Made by a program: the position numbers and the translations under genes
Notes under the pieces: model-generated
What the model saw: only the letters and a program-made list of their open reading frames with translations
Told to the model about the DNA's origin: nothing
Database searches by the model: none
Shown here: one piece after another, positions 1-7,900 of the stretch
How the letters are laid out: every line of letters starts with the position of its first letter
Numbering within the stretch: the stretch's first letter is position 1
NCBI GenBank assembly: GCA_947646015.1
Contig: CANSEY010000036.1
Span: forward strand, 1 to 38,242
Direction of reading: 5' to 3'
Length of the DNA stretch: 38,242 nucleotides
Source of the DNA: an uncultured Bacteroides sp.
GTDB lineage: Bacteria > Bacteroidota > Bacteroidia > Bacteroidales > Bacteroidaceae

Positions 1-160
1 TTCGATTTGCTATAGCGATTCTTTTTTATACGGGTACTTTATCGGGGGCTTACAGATGAGAATAAGTATTTAGACATTATTAGTTGTTAATTTATCGCTA
101 TAAGGCTTATTCTTGAAGCATTAAACAACCAATTACAAACTAAAATAAGTTTTGATTAAC

Positions 161-191
161 TTGTAACTATTAACAACATTGACTATCTTTG
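161..191 (+). promoter_or_regulatory. Candidate Bacteroides sigma-ABfr promoter, target unknown
   Basis: CTTG (TTG at 161-163) is followed after 20 nt by TATCTTTG at 184-191. This fits the Bacteroides housekeeping pattern TTTG-N19-21-TAnnTTTG, with three of four bases in the -33 element. Transcription would start near 198 and run rightwards. The only reading frame there is about 20 codons (214-276), after which the transcript would run antisense into the membrane-protein operon. Confidence 0.4.
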
Positions 192-282
192 TCGTAGAGA
201 GATATTTGAAATTATGCAGAGCAATGCAATGTGTAGCTGGACTTCCACTACTATATCGTTACTTGCATCTTTATAAAAACAC

Positions 283-312
283 TTTTAATCGCTGATTTAT
301 AAAAGATTAAAA
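283..312 (-). terminator. Possible terminator of the ThrE/DUF6064 operon
   Basis: The arms TTTTAATC (283-290) and GATTAAAA (305-312) are perfect inverted repeats. Read on the minus strand the hairpin is followed by GTGTTTTTAT, a short T-run. It lies 75-105 nt past the stop codon of the last minus-strand gene. The stem is AT-only apart from one pair, so it is weak. Confidence 0.3.
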
Positions 313-334
313 CGAACTACACTCTTTTAATATA

Positions 335-370
335 TGAAACTAATCGTTTCAAGGCGTGAAACTAATAGCG
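335..370. repeat. Short repeat containing TGAAACTAAT twice
   Basis: TGAAACTAAT occurs at 335-344 and 357-366, 22 bp apart. The first copy is part of a small palindrome (TGAAAC, 5-nt loop, GTTTCA; 335-351). It sits about 20 bp beyond the stop codon of the DUF6064-like gene. It resembles the short palindromic intergenic repeats seen in Bacteroides genomes, but copy number elsewhere cannot be judged from this window. Confidence 0.5.
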
Positions 371-386
371 TGTAATAGTACGGCAA

Positions 387-1115
387 TCAGTTCTTCGGAA
401 CTAATTCCAAAAACATAGTAGTCGTCAATAATATAGCCAGCCCGATGCAGACTGTTATCAATAACCAGTTGATATATTTAGCTTTGGGCTTGGTATCTGC
501 GTGCAGATTATTCAGGAAGTATTCTCTGAAGAAGAGATAAAGTCCCGGAATAGTCGCACTTGCCAAAAGGAAGTCTTCCGGAATCTGAAAGAAGTAAGTC
601 TTGGATAATCCGATCAATGACCAGTGGCAAAGGAACAATACCAGAAACATATTTACCTTGTGTGCAAACAGCAACAGCAGTCCGATGGTAAATACCACTA
701 CAGAACAAGGCATCACTGGAGAAGTCATTTCCGGGAAAGATAGCCCGCGTGCCAACGACACCATAGGATAAATGAAAGGCATGGCCAGCAACACATAAGA
801 TAGCAGATCATATTTGTGTGTACGTTCGAAAGTCGTATATCCGGTGATCGCATCCCATATCCAGATAATAGCCATCACTCCCCAGAACATCGCCATTACT
901 CCGTTATAGCTGCGTTCTTCGCAGTAGATAAAGTAATAGACAATGGAAATCCACGAATAAAGACCTATCATATAAATCTTCATTCCCATCTTCACCCACG
1001 GACGTGGTTTGCTGATCAGCAATGCGGTCAGCACAATGCCGATCAGAATGACAATAATCTGCAAAAGCCAAGTGGCTGAATTATAATACGCAATTGTTCT
1101 CCAAAAAATCTCCAT
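387..1115 (-). CDS. DUF6064-like polytopic membrane protein
   Basis: This 242-residue inner-membrane protein has about seven hydrophobic segments spread over its length and short polar loops. There is no cleavable signal peptide, since the first hydrophobic stretch begins near residue 15 and is long. The sequence style (FWRTIAYYNSATW at the N-terminus) matches the DUF6064 family of small bacterial membrane proteins, a family without a known function. It is the last gene of a minus-strand operon, 13 bp after the ThrE_2-like gene, so a link to small-molecule export or membrane physiology is plausible. That link is inferred from position only. The gene reads towards the window edge and ends at TGA 387-389. 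Confidence 0.7.
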   Translation of the reverse strand: MEIFWRTIAYYNSATWLLQIIVILIGIVLTALLISKPRPWVKMGMKIYMIGLYSWISIVYYFIYCEERSYNGVMAMFWGVMAIIWIWDAITGYTTFERTHKYDLLSYVLLAMPFIYPMVSLARGLSFPEMTSPVMPCSVVVFTIGLLLLFAHKVNMFLVLFLCHWSLIGLSKTYFFQIPEDFLLASATIPGLYLFFREYFLNNLHADTKPKAKYINWLLITVCIGLAILLTTTMFLELVPKN

Positions 1116-1128
1116 AAAAGTAGTTTAA

Positions 1129-1623
1129 TTAATGTCTTGTTAAAGAAAAGGCTCTGTGCGGGAACAGGAACATCGGGAATGTAGCTCCGACCGCAAGCAT
1201 GAAAATTACTGTACTTGCCACCAAAGTGTTGGAGAAGAACATCTCCTGCATCTTTATATACTTATCATGCAGTTCCGGTTTATTCGCTGTCTGCAAGCAC
1301 ATAATAAGAGAGAATACCATGTTGTACGCAAATTTTCCCGGAATCATCGGGAGCAATGCGGGAATATACAGCACCGTCATCGGGCAATATACCCGCTTTC
1401 CGAGCCATAAGCTGCCGAAGCCGATCACTAATCCACCGAATAAAGAAGCCGTAGCAATATCTACACCCAAGTAAGTCATCAGACAGAAACGGCACGCATG
1501 TCCCAATGCCGCCAATATTGCAATCATTTTAAATGCACGCAACGGAGGATCGGAAATTGCGCCAAATCCGATACCTGCTATCGCTGCAAAGAAACCATCA
1601 GAAAGAATATCAAGTGCTACCAT
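1129..1623 (-). CDS. ThrE_2/YjjB-like exporter subunit
   Basis: This 164-residue protein has about five transmembrane segments and the pattern of the ThrE_2 (DUF3815) family, the C-terminal half of threonine/serine exporters. In E. coli the homologous half is YjjB, which works with YjjP in dicarboxylate export. The motif YIPALLPMIPGKFAYN near residues 105-120 is typical of this half. Its ATG lies 1 bp after the stop codon of the ThrE_1-like gene, so the two are almost certainly co-translated and form one transporter split over two genes. The substrate here (amino acid or organic acid) is not shown by the sequence. Confidence 0.85.
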   Translation of the reverse strand: MVALDILSDGFFAAIAGIGFGAISDPPLRAFKMIAILAALGHACRFCLMTYLGVDIATASLFGGLVIGFGSLWLGKRVYCPMTVLYIPALLPMIPGKFAYNMVFSLIMCLQTANKPELHDKYIKMQEMFFSNTLVASTVIFMLAVGATFPMFLFPHRAFSLTRH

Positions 1624-1624
1624 A

Positions 1625-2392
1625 TCAAATTAAACTGTTTTTTACCATTAATAATGTAAAGGAAAGGCCGATGGCAATGCTGACAATCAGCAAAGAGGCT
1701 TCTGTCAAACGGGCAAATCCTGTCAAAACGTATCCTTCGACAACATCAATCACTCCATTAATCAAAGGAACACCGGGTACAAGATATAGGACGCTGGTTG
1801 CCAGTGCAATCTCGGAAGTTGTGTCGAAAATCAAGGCGGTAGAAGCACAGAGCGACGCGACGAAGGCCGAAACAATGAATATAATATAATGATTCATTTT
1901 CTTCTTTTGCATCTGCTGTTTCAGGTATAATCCTGTAATAGTGGCGGAGAAAACGATTCCCATTGAGATTAAGTCGCCGCCAAACAGTTTGCAGAATGAC
2001 GCATTGGCAAAGCCTACCAATATCAAAACGAACAGAGGATGTATCATCGGAGCAGAGACTATCTTTTTGTATTTCTCTTTCAGTTCTTCCAACGATAACT
2101 GTTTGTCTACTGCTTCCCAACTCAAAGCGCTTAGTTCGGAGTTATGCTCAAAACTGATGGGATGTGCAGGAATATCTATAACCTCGTTGCAGGCTTCGTT
2201 TGTCTCCTTATCGATGATAGTAAGAATGATATTTTTATGAAATACGCCCAGTTTGACATCTAAGCCAAAAGCTTCTCCGATACGTTTGGAATTGCGTACA
2301 ACACGGGAGGTATGTACCCCCGCTCCCATTAGATGGGCTGAATATTCGGCTATGAATTTACCTATAGATAATAAAGATTCGCTTGTCTTCAT
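1625..2392 (-). CDS. ThrE_1/YjjP-like threonine/serine exporter subunit
   Basis: A 255-residue protein of the ThrE_1 (DUF1212) family, the N-terminal half of threonine/serine exporters (YjjP-like). The first ~110 residues are soluble and include the family pattern LMGAGVHTSRVVRNSKRIGEAFG. About five membrane segments follow, with the conserved PGVPLINGVIDVVEGY near residues 205-220. The frame is open to 2458, but the family N-terminus begins at the ATG 2390-2392 (MKTSESLL). A -7 element TACTTTTG sits at 2418-2425, just upstream, which rules out the longer start. It heads a three-gene operon with the ThrE_2-like and DUF6064-like genes and is divergent from the MFS gene. Confidence 0.85.
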   Translation of the reverse strand: MKTSESLLSIGKFIAEYSAHLMGAGVHTSRVVRNSKRIGEAFGLDVKLGVFHKNIILTIIDKETNEACNEVIDIPAHPISFEHNSELSALSWEAVDKQLSLEELKEKYKKIVSAPMIHPLFVLILVGFANASFCKLFGGDLISMGIVFSATITGLYLKQQMQKKKMNHYIIFIVSAFVASLCASTALIFDTTSEIALATSVLYLVPGVPLINGVIDVVEGYVLTGFARLTEASLLIVSIAIGLSFTLLMVKNSLI

Positions 2393-2417
2393 GTATGTGA
2401 TATTTTTAAATCGGCTG

Positions 2418-2425
2418 CAAAAGTA
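2418..2425 (-). promoter_or_regulatory. -7 element of the ThrE operon promoter
   Basis: On the minus strand the bases read TACTTTTG, a full match to the Bacteroides -7 consensus TAnnTTTG. It lies 25 bp before the chosen ATG at 2392. No good TTTG -33 element is present at the expected 19-21 bp spacing. Confidence 0.5.
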
Positions 2426-2468
2426 CAAAAAAGAGTAATAGCAGGAAAGGTAAAACACAAAAAATAAA

Positions 2469-2476
2469 TACCTTTG
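2469..2476 (+). promoter_or_regulatory. -7 element of the MFS transporter promoter
   Basis: TACCTTTG matches TAnnTTTG fully and lies 21 bp before the ATG at 2498. The -33 region is poor. Together with the minus-strand element at 2418-2425 it forms a symmetric divergent promoter pair whose -33 regions coincide near 2445-2449. Confidence 0.5.
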
Positions 2477-2497
2477 CCTCCATTAAAAAAATGACTC

Positions 2498-3751
2498 ATG
2501 AACAACCAATTTACATATCCGAAAGAGAAAATACGTTTTGCCATCCTGACTTTCTTCTTTGCTCAAGGACTTTGTATGGCAAGCTGGGCAAGCCGTATCC
2601 CGGATTTCAAAGATGTATTTGCAGCCAATTATGCATTTTATTGGGGGCTGATTTTATTTATGATACCGGTCGGCAAGTTTGTAGCAATTCCTTGGGCGGG
2701 TTATCTTGTATCTAAATTAGGGAGTCGCACAATGGTACAAGTCAGCATTTTGGGATATGCCATGTCCTTACTTTGTGTCGGATTGGCTCATGAAGTCTAT
2801 TTGCTGGGATTCCTGCTTTTTTGTTTCGGAGTGTTCTGGAACTTGTGCGATATATCGTTCAATACGCAAGGGATCGAAGTGGAGCGCTTGTATGGTAAGA
2901 CAATCATGGCAACTTTTCATGGGGGATGGAGCTTGGGAGCCTGTACCGGAGCACTTATTGGCTTCGTGATGATTCTGACGGGCACCTCTCCTGTCTGGCA
3001 TTATATGCTGATAGCCGCTATTATCCTTATCATAGTACTGGCAGGACGAAAATATCTGCAAGAAACAACGCTTCCTATAAATGAAAATCCGAAAGCGGGC
3101 TTTGAGACAACAGACAAAGCGGTTGATAAAGCTCCGAATGGATTCCGTCTGTTATTCCAAAAGCCGGAAATGCTCCTTTTACAATTAGGTTTAGTCGGAT
3201 TATTCGCGCTCATCGTAGAGAGTGCCATGTTCGACTGGAGCGCTGTTTATTTTGAATCGGTTGTCCATGTGCCTAAATCATTGCAAATCGGCTTCCTTGT
3301 ATTTATGGTCATGATGGCTACGGGACGATTCCTGACGAATTATGCTTACCAGCTTTGGGGGAAGAAAAAAGTATTGCAATTGGCAGGCAGCCTTATTTGT
3401 ATCGGCTTCTTCATTTCCGCATTGTTGGGCAATACGTTTGAGTCAATGGCAATGAAAGTGATCATTAATTCATTAGGCTTTATGCTGGTCGGACTAGGTA
3501 TCTCATGTATCGTACCTACTTTATATAGCTTTGTAGGGGCCAAGTCAAAGACGCCCGTCAGCATTGCGCTCACTATCCTGTCGAGTATCAGTTTTATTGG
3601 TTCGCTGGTCGCTCCTTTGCTTATAGGCGCTATTACACAGGCATTTGATATTCGTATTGCTTACATGATTATAGGTATATTGGGAGGTTGTATCGTACTT
3701 ATCGTCAGTTTCTGCAACGCATTCGATATTCGGGAAGAAAACAAACTGTAG
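2498..3751 (+). CDS. MFS transporter, YbjJ-like
   Basis: A 417-residue major facilitator superfamily permease with about 12 transmembrane segments in two halves, separated by a charged loop near residues 195-220. The N-terminal pattern FFFAQGLCMASWASRIPDF and the later NTQGIEVER match the YbjJ-like branch of the MFS, whose substrate is not firmly known. Sugar permeases of the FucP group are more distant relatives. Of two nearby ATGs, 2498 is in frame; 2491 is not. It is a single-gene unit with its own -7 element (2469-2476) and a strong terminator (3764-3820), divergent from the ThrE operon. Confidence 0.85.
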   Translation: MNNQFTYPKEKIRFAILTFFFAQGLCMASWASRIPDFKDVFAANYAFYWGLILFMIPVGKFVAIPWAGYLVSKLGSRTMVQVSILGYAMSLLCVGLAHEVYLLGFLLFCFGVFWNLCDISFNTQGIEVERLYGKTIMATFHGGWSLGACTGALIGFVMILTGTSPVWHYMLIAAIILIIVLAGRKYLQETTLPINENPKAGFETTDKAVDKAPNGFRLLFQKPEMLLLQLGLVGLFALIVESAMFDWSAVYFESVVHVPKSLQIGFLVFMVMMATGRFLTNYAYQLWGKKKVLQLAGSLICIGFFISALLGNTFESMAMKVIINSLGFMLVGLGISCIVPTLYSFVGAKSKTPVSIALTILSSISFIGSLVAPLLIGAITQAFDIRIAYMIIGILGGCIVLIVSFCNAFDIREENKL

Positions 3752-3763
3752 ATATATAAAACA

Positions 3764-3820
3764 CAGTCTCTCACAGTACTTGATCACTCAAGCGTCTGTG
3801 AAAGACTGCGTCAATCTTTT
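3764..3820 (+). terminator. Terminator of the MFS gene
   Basis: The arms CAGTCTCTCACAG (3764-3776) and CTGTGAAAGACTG (3796-3808) pair over 13 positions with one mismatch. The 19-nt loop contains a further 5-bp CTTGA/TCAAG stem. TCAATCTTTTT follows. It starts 13 bp after the MFS stop codon. Confidence 0.75.
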
Positions 3821-3857
3821 TACTAACCTTAACTAACCTAACTTCTATCTAATCTAA

Positions 3858-4109
3858 CTACAAAATGTTCGAAAAATCTTTTATACTACTAACAATTCTA
3901 TCCTTTAAATCTTGGTTTTCAACCAGTGAAAAGTCGCAGGCAACATCTGCCGGAGCCAATAATACGGCCTTAGCTTCTTCTGCATCTGCTATCTGTTCCG
4001 GGTGTTCCCTGAAATAAGTTTCCCATTGGGAAGCTGCTTCCGGAGTTACACCCAGTACATAATTGATGAAATCATCATCCGTCAAAAAATCCTTTACCTT
4101 AGAGCACAT
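3858..4109 (-). CDS. Small FecR-like putative anti-sigma protein, no membrane anchor
   Basis: An 83-residue acidic protein. The pattern DDDFINYVLGVTPEAASQWETYF..HPE....EEAKAVLL (residues ~10-50) resembles the cytoplasmic N-terminal domain of FecR-type anti-sigma factors. The transmembrane helix and periplasmic FecR domain of normal family members (about 300+ residues) are absent. The stop TAG at 3858-3860 is clean, and no FecR-like continuation is seen in the ~100 bp beyond it before the MFS terminator. It lies 82 bp downstream of the ECF sigma gene on the same strand, so a role in holding that sigma factor is likely. A known parallel is the small anti-sigma partner of EcfO in B. fragilis, but orthology is not shown. 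It could instead be a stable remnant. Confidence 0.6.
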   Translation of the reverse strand: MCSKVKDFLTDDDFINYVLGVTPEAASQWETYFREHPEQIADAEEAKAVLLAPADVACDFSLVENQDLKDRIVSSIKDFSNIL

Positions 4110-4191
4110 ATCGCATCCTTTTTAAGCGTTTACATAGATAGGACGCTGTTACTCTGTGTATGTACTCAACCAAATATCCTTTTTACTAAAA

Positions 4192-4743
4192 TTAACTTGC
4201 CAGACTACGCAATTTTGTCAATCCACGGTGCATCAGGTTGCGTACAGACTGATAGTTCATATTCATAATCTCACAAATATCCTCGTATTTCTTTTCTTCT
4301 ATATAATATAATGTAAGTGCTTCACGCTGCCGGGGAGAAAGCTGGTCCAGTAAACGCTTCACCAGCGAGAACTCATTTTTGCGTTGCTCTTCTTCCATAT
4401 AGTCATCTTCTACGTCTGTGGGAGCTACTGCATTTACATCTTCTATGGCTGTATCAGACATATACATACGTTTGCGGAGTTCATCGCAGAGTTTGTTCTT
4501 TAATGAGATGAACAAATAAGACTTCAAATTATCAATAGTTCCCAATTCATCCTTTTTAGTGTAGAGCTTAACGAAAATATCGTGGATGCAATCTTTCAGT
4601 AACTCTTTATCAATGGTCAACTTCAATCCGTAATTAAAAAGAATGTTGATGTGCAAATCATATAGCTGCGAAAAAGCTGCCATATTTCCCGCTTGAAAAG
4701 AAGCGAGTAAAGTGTCGGTTGAATTATTAGTCTGTTCCATCAT
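4192..4743 (-). CDS. ECF-family RNA polymerase sigma factor
   Basis: A 183-residue sigma-70-like protein with only regions 2 and 4, as in extracytoplasmic-function sigma factors. Region 2 spans about residues 25-85 and includes LLKDCIHDIFVKLY; region 4 spans about 125-180, with the helix-turn-helix segment LSPRQREALTLYYIEEKKYE followed by MNYQSVRNLMHRGL. The frame is open to a TTG at 4773, but that codon lies inside the likely -7 element (4771-4778). The ATG at 4741-4743 (MMEQTNNS) is therefore preferred. It is followed by a small FecR-like protein, its probable regulator. It lies next to the pectin locus on the same strand but is separated from it by a strong terminator. Its target promoters are not known. 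Confidence 0.88.
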   Translation of the reverse strand: MMEQTNNSTDTLLASFQAGNMAAFSQLYDLHINILFNYGLKLTIDKELLKDCIHDIFVKLYTKKDELGTIDNLKSYLFISLKNKLCDELRKRMYMSDTAIEDVNAVAPTDVEDDYMEEEQRKNEFSLVKRLLDQLSPRQREALTLYYIEEKKYEDICEIMNMNYQSVRNLMHRGLTKLRSLAS

Positions 4744-4770
4744 AGCATTAATTCGATTGATTTGATGTTG

Positions 4771-4778
4771 CAAAGCTA
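4771..4778 (-). promoter_or_regulatory. -7 element upstream of the ECF sigma gene
   Basis: The minus strand reads TAGCTTTG, a full TAnnTTTG match, 27 bp before the ATG at 4743. A matching -33 element is not visible at normal spacing. The element argues against translation from the TTG at 4773. Confidence 0.45.
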
Positions 4779-4880
4779 AGCAGAACTGACCTCAACCACC
4801 GGTAAAATCTGGTTTGTAGGTTGAAAAAATAAGTATCATGTTTTATAACACTCTTTTGTTAGAAATTACCTATAAAATGG

Positions 4881-4915
4881 AAAAATCCCGCTGATCAGTC
4901 ATCAGCGGGATTTTT
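4881..4915. terminator. Strong bidirectional terminator after the DUF4955 gene
   Basis: A perfect 15-bp inverted repeat: the arm AAAAATCCCGCTGAT (4881-4895), a 5-nt loop, and its complement (4901-4915). A/T tracts on both flanks let it work on either strand. On the minus strand it begins 4 bp past the stop codon of the DUF4955/DUF6298 gene and closes the PL1 operon before the sigma factor gene. Confidence 0.85.
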
Positions 4916-4919
4916 TGTT

Positions 4920-7900
4920 TCAGAGTTTATGGAACCAATAAATACCTTCTTTCTTATCCGGTACCTTTAATTTGTATACTCCATTAATTTTCAATGATTT
5001 ATCTATAACGATCATCTTCCCTGAACCGGGATGTATGTACTTTAAGATATACTTTCCGGACGATAATTGAACAGGAATTTCTGTTCCGGACTTGGAATAA
5101 ATGATACTGCCGATATCAGATTTTACCATTTTCTTATAGTTGTCGGTATCGGTTTCTTCCACTTCCATAGCCGCTGCATCCTTCAGGAATGCTTTATCTG
5201 TGCACGGGATTACAGGACATGAACCGCCGGCCATGAATACAGCCCATCCCATAGCCGGATAATTCTGTGCGTAGAAGGTTACGGCTTTCTCCGGGAACTT
5301 CTGACGATATTCGTGGACAGCCTTGTAGGCTTCGGTGAAAGTGACCTTTCCGACTTTCATCTTACGCATATGTTGGCGGGGAGCCATGTTCTTCCCTCCT
5401 TCCGGTGCAAAGACTCCATCCGTTTTATAGTGCCAGTAGCGGATATCAATAATATCCACCACAGCCGCACGCTTCGGATCGGCAAGGATGGCGTCCTGTA
5501 CATCTTTTGTGGTACTTAATGCTACTTTGGCTTTCTTTCCGGTTTCTGTTTCCCATTCGGCAATCACATCCAGCCAAAACTGTACAAAATGTAGTGGACC
5601 TGTAAATTCTGCACTTGTCAACTGAATGACATTCGGGTTATCAGCAAAGTTGTTCAGACACTGGCGGATATATTGTCTGTGTAACTCACGGCGAACCGGA
5701 TGAGTGATATCATAAAACATATCTGCAACAAAGATTCGTTTGTCTCCGGCAAACGGAGCAGGTTCCGGAAATCCGGTCTGGTTGATATTATTGGTGCTTC
5801 TCCACGGACAATCTACCCAGTGTGCACCTGCTTCCAGAATATTGTGCTGGAAATAGTTCTCATGGAATAGCAATAGTCCGTCTTTACTTCCTTTTTCGGC
5901 AAACTCTTTCAATCGTGACCAATACCATGCATTAGGGCGGTTCAGATCATATTTGCTCAGTCCTTCCCAGGCAGTACCCTGACCGTTGCGTCCGAAAGGT
6001 TGTTCGTAGAAAGGCCCCCATACATCTCCGTCACGACGGCGCACTCGTTCATGATCATCCCGGCGACGGTCATACCAAAGTCCGTAGTTTTGATCAAATA
6101 CCAATATATTCTTTTGTTTCATATAGCCGATTACGGAATCGATGCGATCTGTCAGTCCCAATCCTTCACGTCCGGGGACAAAACGGGTGATGGCAGGGCT
6201 TGCTTTTTTCAGAAAGCTGGTTTTAAGTTTTCCATTCCACCAAGGGGTGGTATGGCTACCTCCTACCAACAAAGTACCGTCCATTTGGATACGTCCTTTT
6301 GCTATAGTTACTTCCGGTTGTGCCGATGTCTTGTTCGGAGTTACCTTCTTTTCTTTCATATCATCGATTGATTTTACTCCGGACATAGCTATTGAAGGAG
6401 CAAAGGCTCCTTGTTCAATCCAGTGTTCCAATGTCAGGCGGGGATTGTAAGCCTCTTTGGCCAGTTCCATAGCAACTTCAACGGTCGGACTGCTGGTGGC
6501 GCTTGTATTCCTTGGCAAGATACGGGCACGTTCTGCACATTTCTTCTGCAAACGATCCTCCAATTGAGCATAGAAAATGCTTCGGGGCTGCACATGATTG
6601 TTTGATTGTGCCCATTCGCCGTCACCGGAGAACTGTGCCCAACATCCGTACGCACGGTTCATGGCATCTTTTGCCGGAGCATAACACTCTATTTCTGCAG
6701 CGGTACATTGCCAGAACAGACTATTTGCTGTATTCCAACCCGCTCCGTTCTTGTCCTGTCCCAAATTCTTGAAACTCAGATTATGCCCGTCTATATTAAC
6801 CACGTCAAACAATAAACCGCACGCCCATGCGTCAATAGATCCGCTGAAACCTAAAGACTCATATGAATCACATTGTACGAAAGCATTCGGTCCGGCAGCA
6901 CAATATCCGGCTGCAAAGTCATGAATACCCTGTTCTGAATAGCAGCGCTGGAAAAGTGTCAGTTGTCCTAAAGTATAGAAAGTACAGCGGCGCATTCCTC
7001 CGATTTCAGAAACAGGTTCCCGTGAGATACAGTCCTCAACCGTGATTTGGGAACCGGTACGCTGAACAAGGATTGCACTTCCTGCAAAGTGCTTAAAGTT
7101 CACCCTGCGTACCCAGCAATCTTCCGCATCTTCGATAGATATACCTGTCCAGCAATGATCTTCATCTTTAGGGTACCGTTTGTCATAGTCGGAAATCAGA
7201 GTCATGTTTTCTACTCCGCACTCCCGGATGCGCCCGTTCCACTGATAAGTAATCACGGAAGAAGTACCATATTTAGCATCCAGCGCCACTGTCAGCGGAG
7301 CGTCCAGCGTTATCTGATTACCGTTTACTTCTGTCACGGTTCTATCCCAGGTAAGAACCATATCTCCTTCTTTCCAGCCCAGTGCACTGATTCCTCCTCC
7401 AAAGATATCACATCCTAACGAAGCAATCCATTCTTTGCCGGACGGACGGTTCACCAGCACCCGATCTCCCTTTCTCAACGAAGTACCTGAAACAACTTCC
7501 AATGTCCTCGTATTTACCGGAACATACTTCGAGAGTACCTGCAATGTATCCTGTACCTTCAGATCGTCCGTCCCTTCCATGTAGATAAGGGCACCTCTGT
7601 CTACTCCTTTTTTTAGAAGTATCGTTTTCTCTTTATCCACTCCGCGCAGTACGATGCCGGAGGCATTTATACGAAGGCTTCCGGATAAAGAGAATTCTCC
7701 CTGATCCAATAACACGGCTCCCCTGAAACCGGAAGCATCAGGTACTAATGAGGCGACATAGTCAATGGCGCGTTGAATACGTGATGTATTATCTCCTGCT
7801 GTCCAAGGTACAAACACGGCATTGCGGACAGAAGGAATATCCTGTTCGGAGCCCTTGTAGCCACAGTACGAGAAATCAAGAATCCGGTTTCCCTGTTCGT

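Larger units (their letters stand above)
1..386. other. Non-coding left end of window
   Basis: No convincing gene lies here. An open frame on the plus strand runs from the left edge to a TGA at 57-59 and encodes about 18 mostly hydrophobic residues. It could be the tail of a membrane protein outside the window, but it is too short to assign. The stretch also holds a possible plus-strand promoter (161-191), a weak AT-rich hairpin (283-312) and a short repeat (335-370), listed separately. Confidence 0.5.

Noticed and set aside
3-59. C-terminal tail of an upstream gene on the plus strand
   Set aside because: Only about 18 codons are visible and two frames are open at the edge, so neither the frame nor the family can be decided.
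3821-3860. Tandem-like CTAAC/CTAAT words after the MFS terminator
   Set aside because: The unit length is irregular and the stretch is short, AT-rich and at a gene end. It has neither fixed spacing nor repeat-spacer order.
4744-4773. N-terminal extension of the ECF sigma factor from a TTG codon
   Set aside because: The TTG falls in a TAGCTTTG promoter element, and the ATG at 4743 starts the family-typical N-terminus.
4792-4824. TCAACC/GGTTGA inverted repeat between the sigma gene and the PL1 operon end
   Set aside because: Only six base pairs with a long loop, and no T-run in the needed direction. The perfect hairpin at 4881-4915 already explains termination.
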